Assembly: GCA_023252095.1 (NCBI GenBank)
Contig: JAHEXN010000213.1
Location: forward strand, 1 to 6,103
Source of the DNA: Actinomycetes bacterium
GTDB lineage: Bacteria; Actinomycetota; Actinomycetes; Propionibacteriales; Nocardioidaceae
Direction of reading: 5' to 3'
DNA: 6,103 bases
The notes under the pieces were generated by a model that made no database searches, was not told the DNA's origin, and worked only from the letters and a program-made list of their open reading frames with translations. The first letter of the stretch is position 1, and the number at the start of each line of letters is the position of its first letter. A program made the position numbers and the translations under genes. Shown here piece after piece: positions 5,913 to 6,103 of this stretch.

Positions 5913-5933
5913 CCAGGGGACGCCGTCCCCAGG
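5913..5933. repeat. Imperfect dyad upstream of the prepilin peptidase gene
   Basis: GGGGAC (5916-5921) and GTCCCC (5925-5930) are perfect complements around GCC. The symmetry continues with CC/GG after one A-A mismatch, giving CCaGGGGACgccGTCCCCaGG. It sits just upstream of or over the expected -35 position of the prepilin peptidase promoter, 30 nt or more from its GTG. It could be an operator, or a terminator stem for an upstream minus-strand gene, but no T-run follows on either strand. Confidence 0.4.
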
Positions 5934-6103
5934 GCGCTGCGAGTTCAGTCGGGCAGCGGACCATCACCTTTTCGCCACGGCCAGCCACGCGCCGCCACCA
6001 CGGGCCGAGCCGAAGGCGAGGCAGGCGCCCGGGCGCAGCCCGGCACCGGTGAGGAACGAGCCGGTGGAGCGGCGACGAAGGAGCCGCGCGCCCTACCGCG
6101 CAG

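Larger units (their letters stand above)
5884..6103. other. Non-coding upstream region with several palindromes, possibly a dispersed repeat
   Basis: I find no convincing gene in this 220-nt stretch: the open frames are short or lack a start and ribosome binding site. It contains a 12-nt palindrome GCGCCCGGGCGC (6025-6036), ACCGGT (6045-6050), and a repeated CCGGTG(A/G)(G)AG-like motif (6046-6054 and 6061-6069), followed by GCGACGAAGGAGCCGCGCG. The density of short inverted and direct repeats is unlike the flanking coding sequence and resembles the intergenic repeat elements found in some actinobacterial genomes. That identity is inferred from character only; a single window cannot show copy number. 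Confidence 0.4.

Noticed and set aside
6049..6103. Possible + strand gene starting at GTG 6049 and leaving the window
   Set aside because: Only 18 codons are visible, arginine-rich, with no clear ribosome binding site and lying in repeat-like sequence; insufficient support.
1..6103. CRISPR arrays, tRNA or rRNA genes, insertion sequences, defence or toxin-antitoxin genes
   Set aside because: No regularly spaced repeats, no RNA gene signatures, no transposase or terminal repeats, and no accessory-type coding sequence were seen. The region is a core operon.

Overview
The base composition is strongly GC-rich and the synteny is that of a high-GC Gram-positive bacterium. The run aroC-aroK-aroB-(Xaa-Pro peptidase)-efp-nusB is a conserved actinobacterial block (compare aroF-aroK-aroB-aroQ-pepQ-efp-nusB in Mycobacterium tuberculosis). 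The exact genus cannot be fixed from the sequence; a member of the Propionibacteriales such as Nocardioidaceae is a reasonable guess, not a demonstrated fact.

Layout, left to right on the + strand. (1) 1-184: the 3' end of an unrecognised + strand gene that converges on the main operon. (2) 185-263: a short convergent intergenic stretch with two hairpins; the one at 203-236, followed on the minus strand by a T-rich tract, is the likely operon terminator. (3) 264-5883: seven genes on the minus strand, in transcription order prepilin peptidase (A24), aroC, aroK, aroB, M24 Xaa-Pro peptidase, efp, nusB. (4) 5884-6103: a non-coding region holding several palindromes and a possible promoter/leader for the prepilin peptidase gene.

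The six genes from aroC to nusB are very tightly packed. aroC/aroK overlap through TTGA, aroK/aroB through ATGA, pepQ/efp through TGATG and efp/nusB through TAATG; only aroB/pepQ has a gap (11 nt). This implies one message with translational coupling. AroB makes 3-dehydroquinate (early shikimate pathway), AroK phosphorylates shikimate, and AroC makes chorismate. EF-P relieves ribosome stalling at proline runs, the M24 enzyme cleaves X-Pro bonds, and NusB works in rRNA antitermination. The prepilin peptidase is separated from aroC by 33 nt and is probably cotranscribed, though its function is unrelated.

This is largely a core housekeeping region. I found no convincing new system. The points worth a second look are the hidden TTG start of aroK, the absence of aroQ from the block, the PGKGP-type EF-P loop, the cysteine-free single-domain prepilin peptidase with a possibly leaderless GTG start, a possible hairpin over the aroC ribosome binding site, and the repeat-like region at the right edge.
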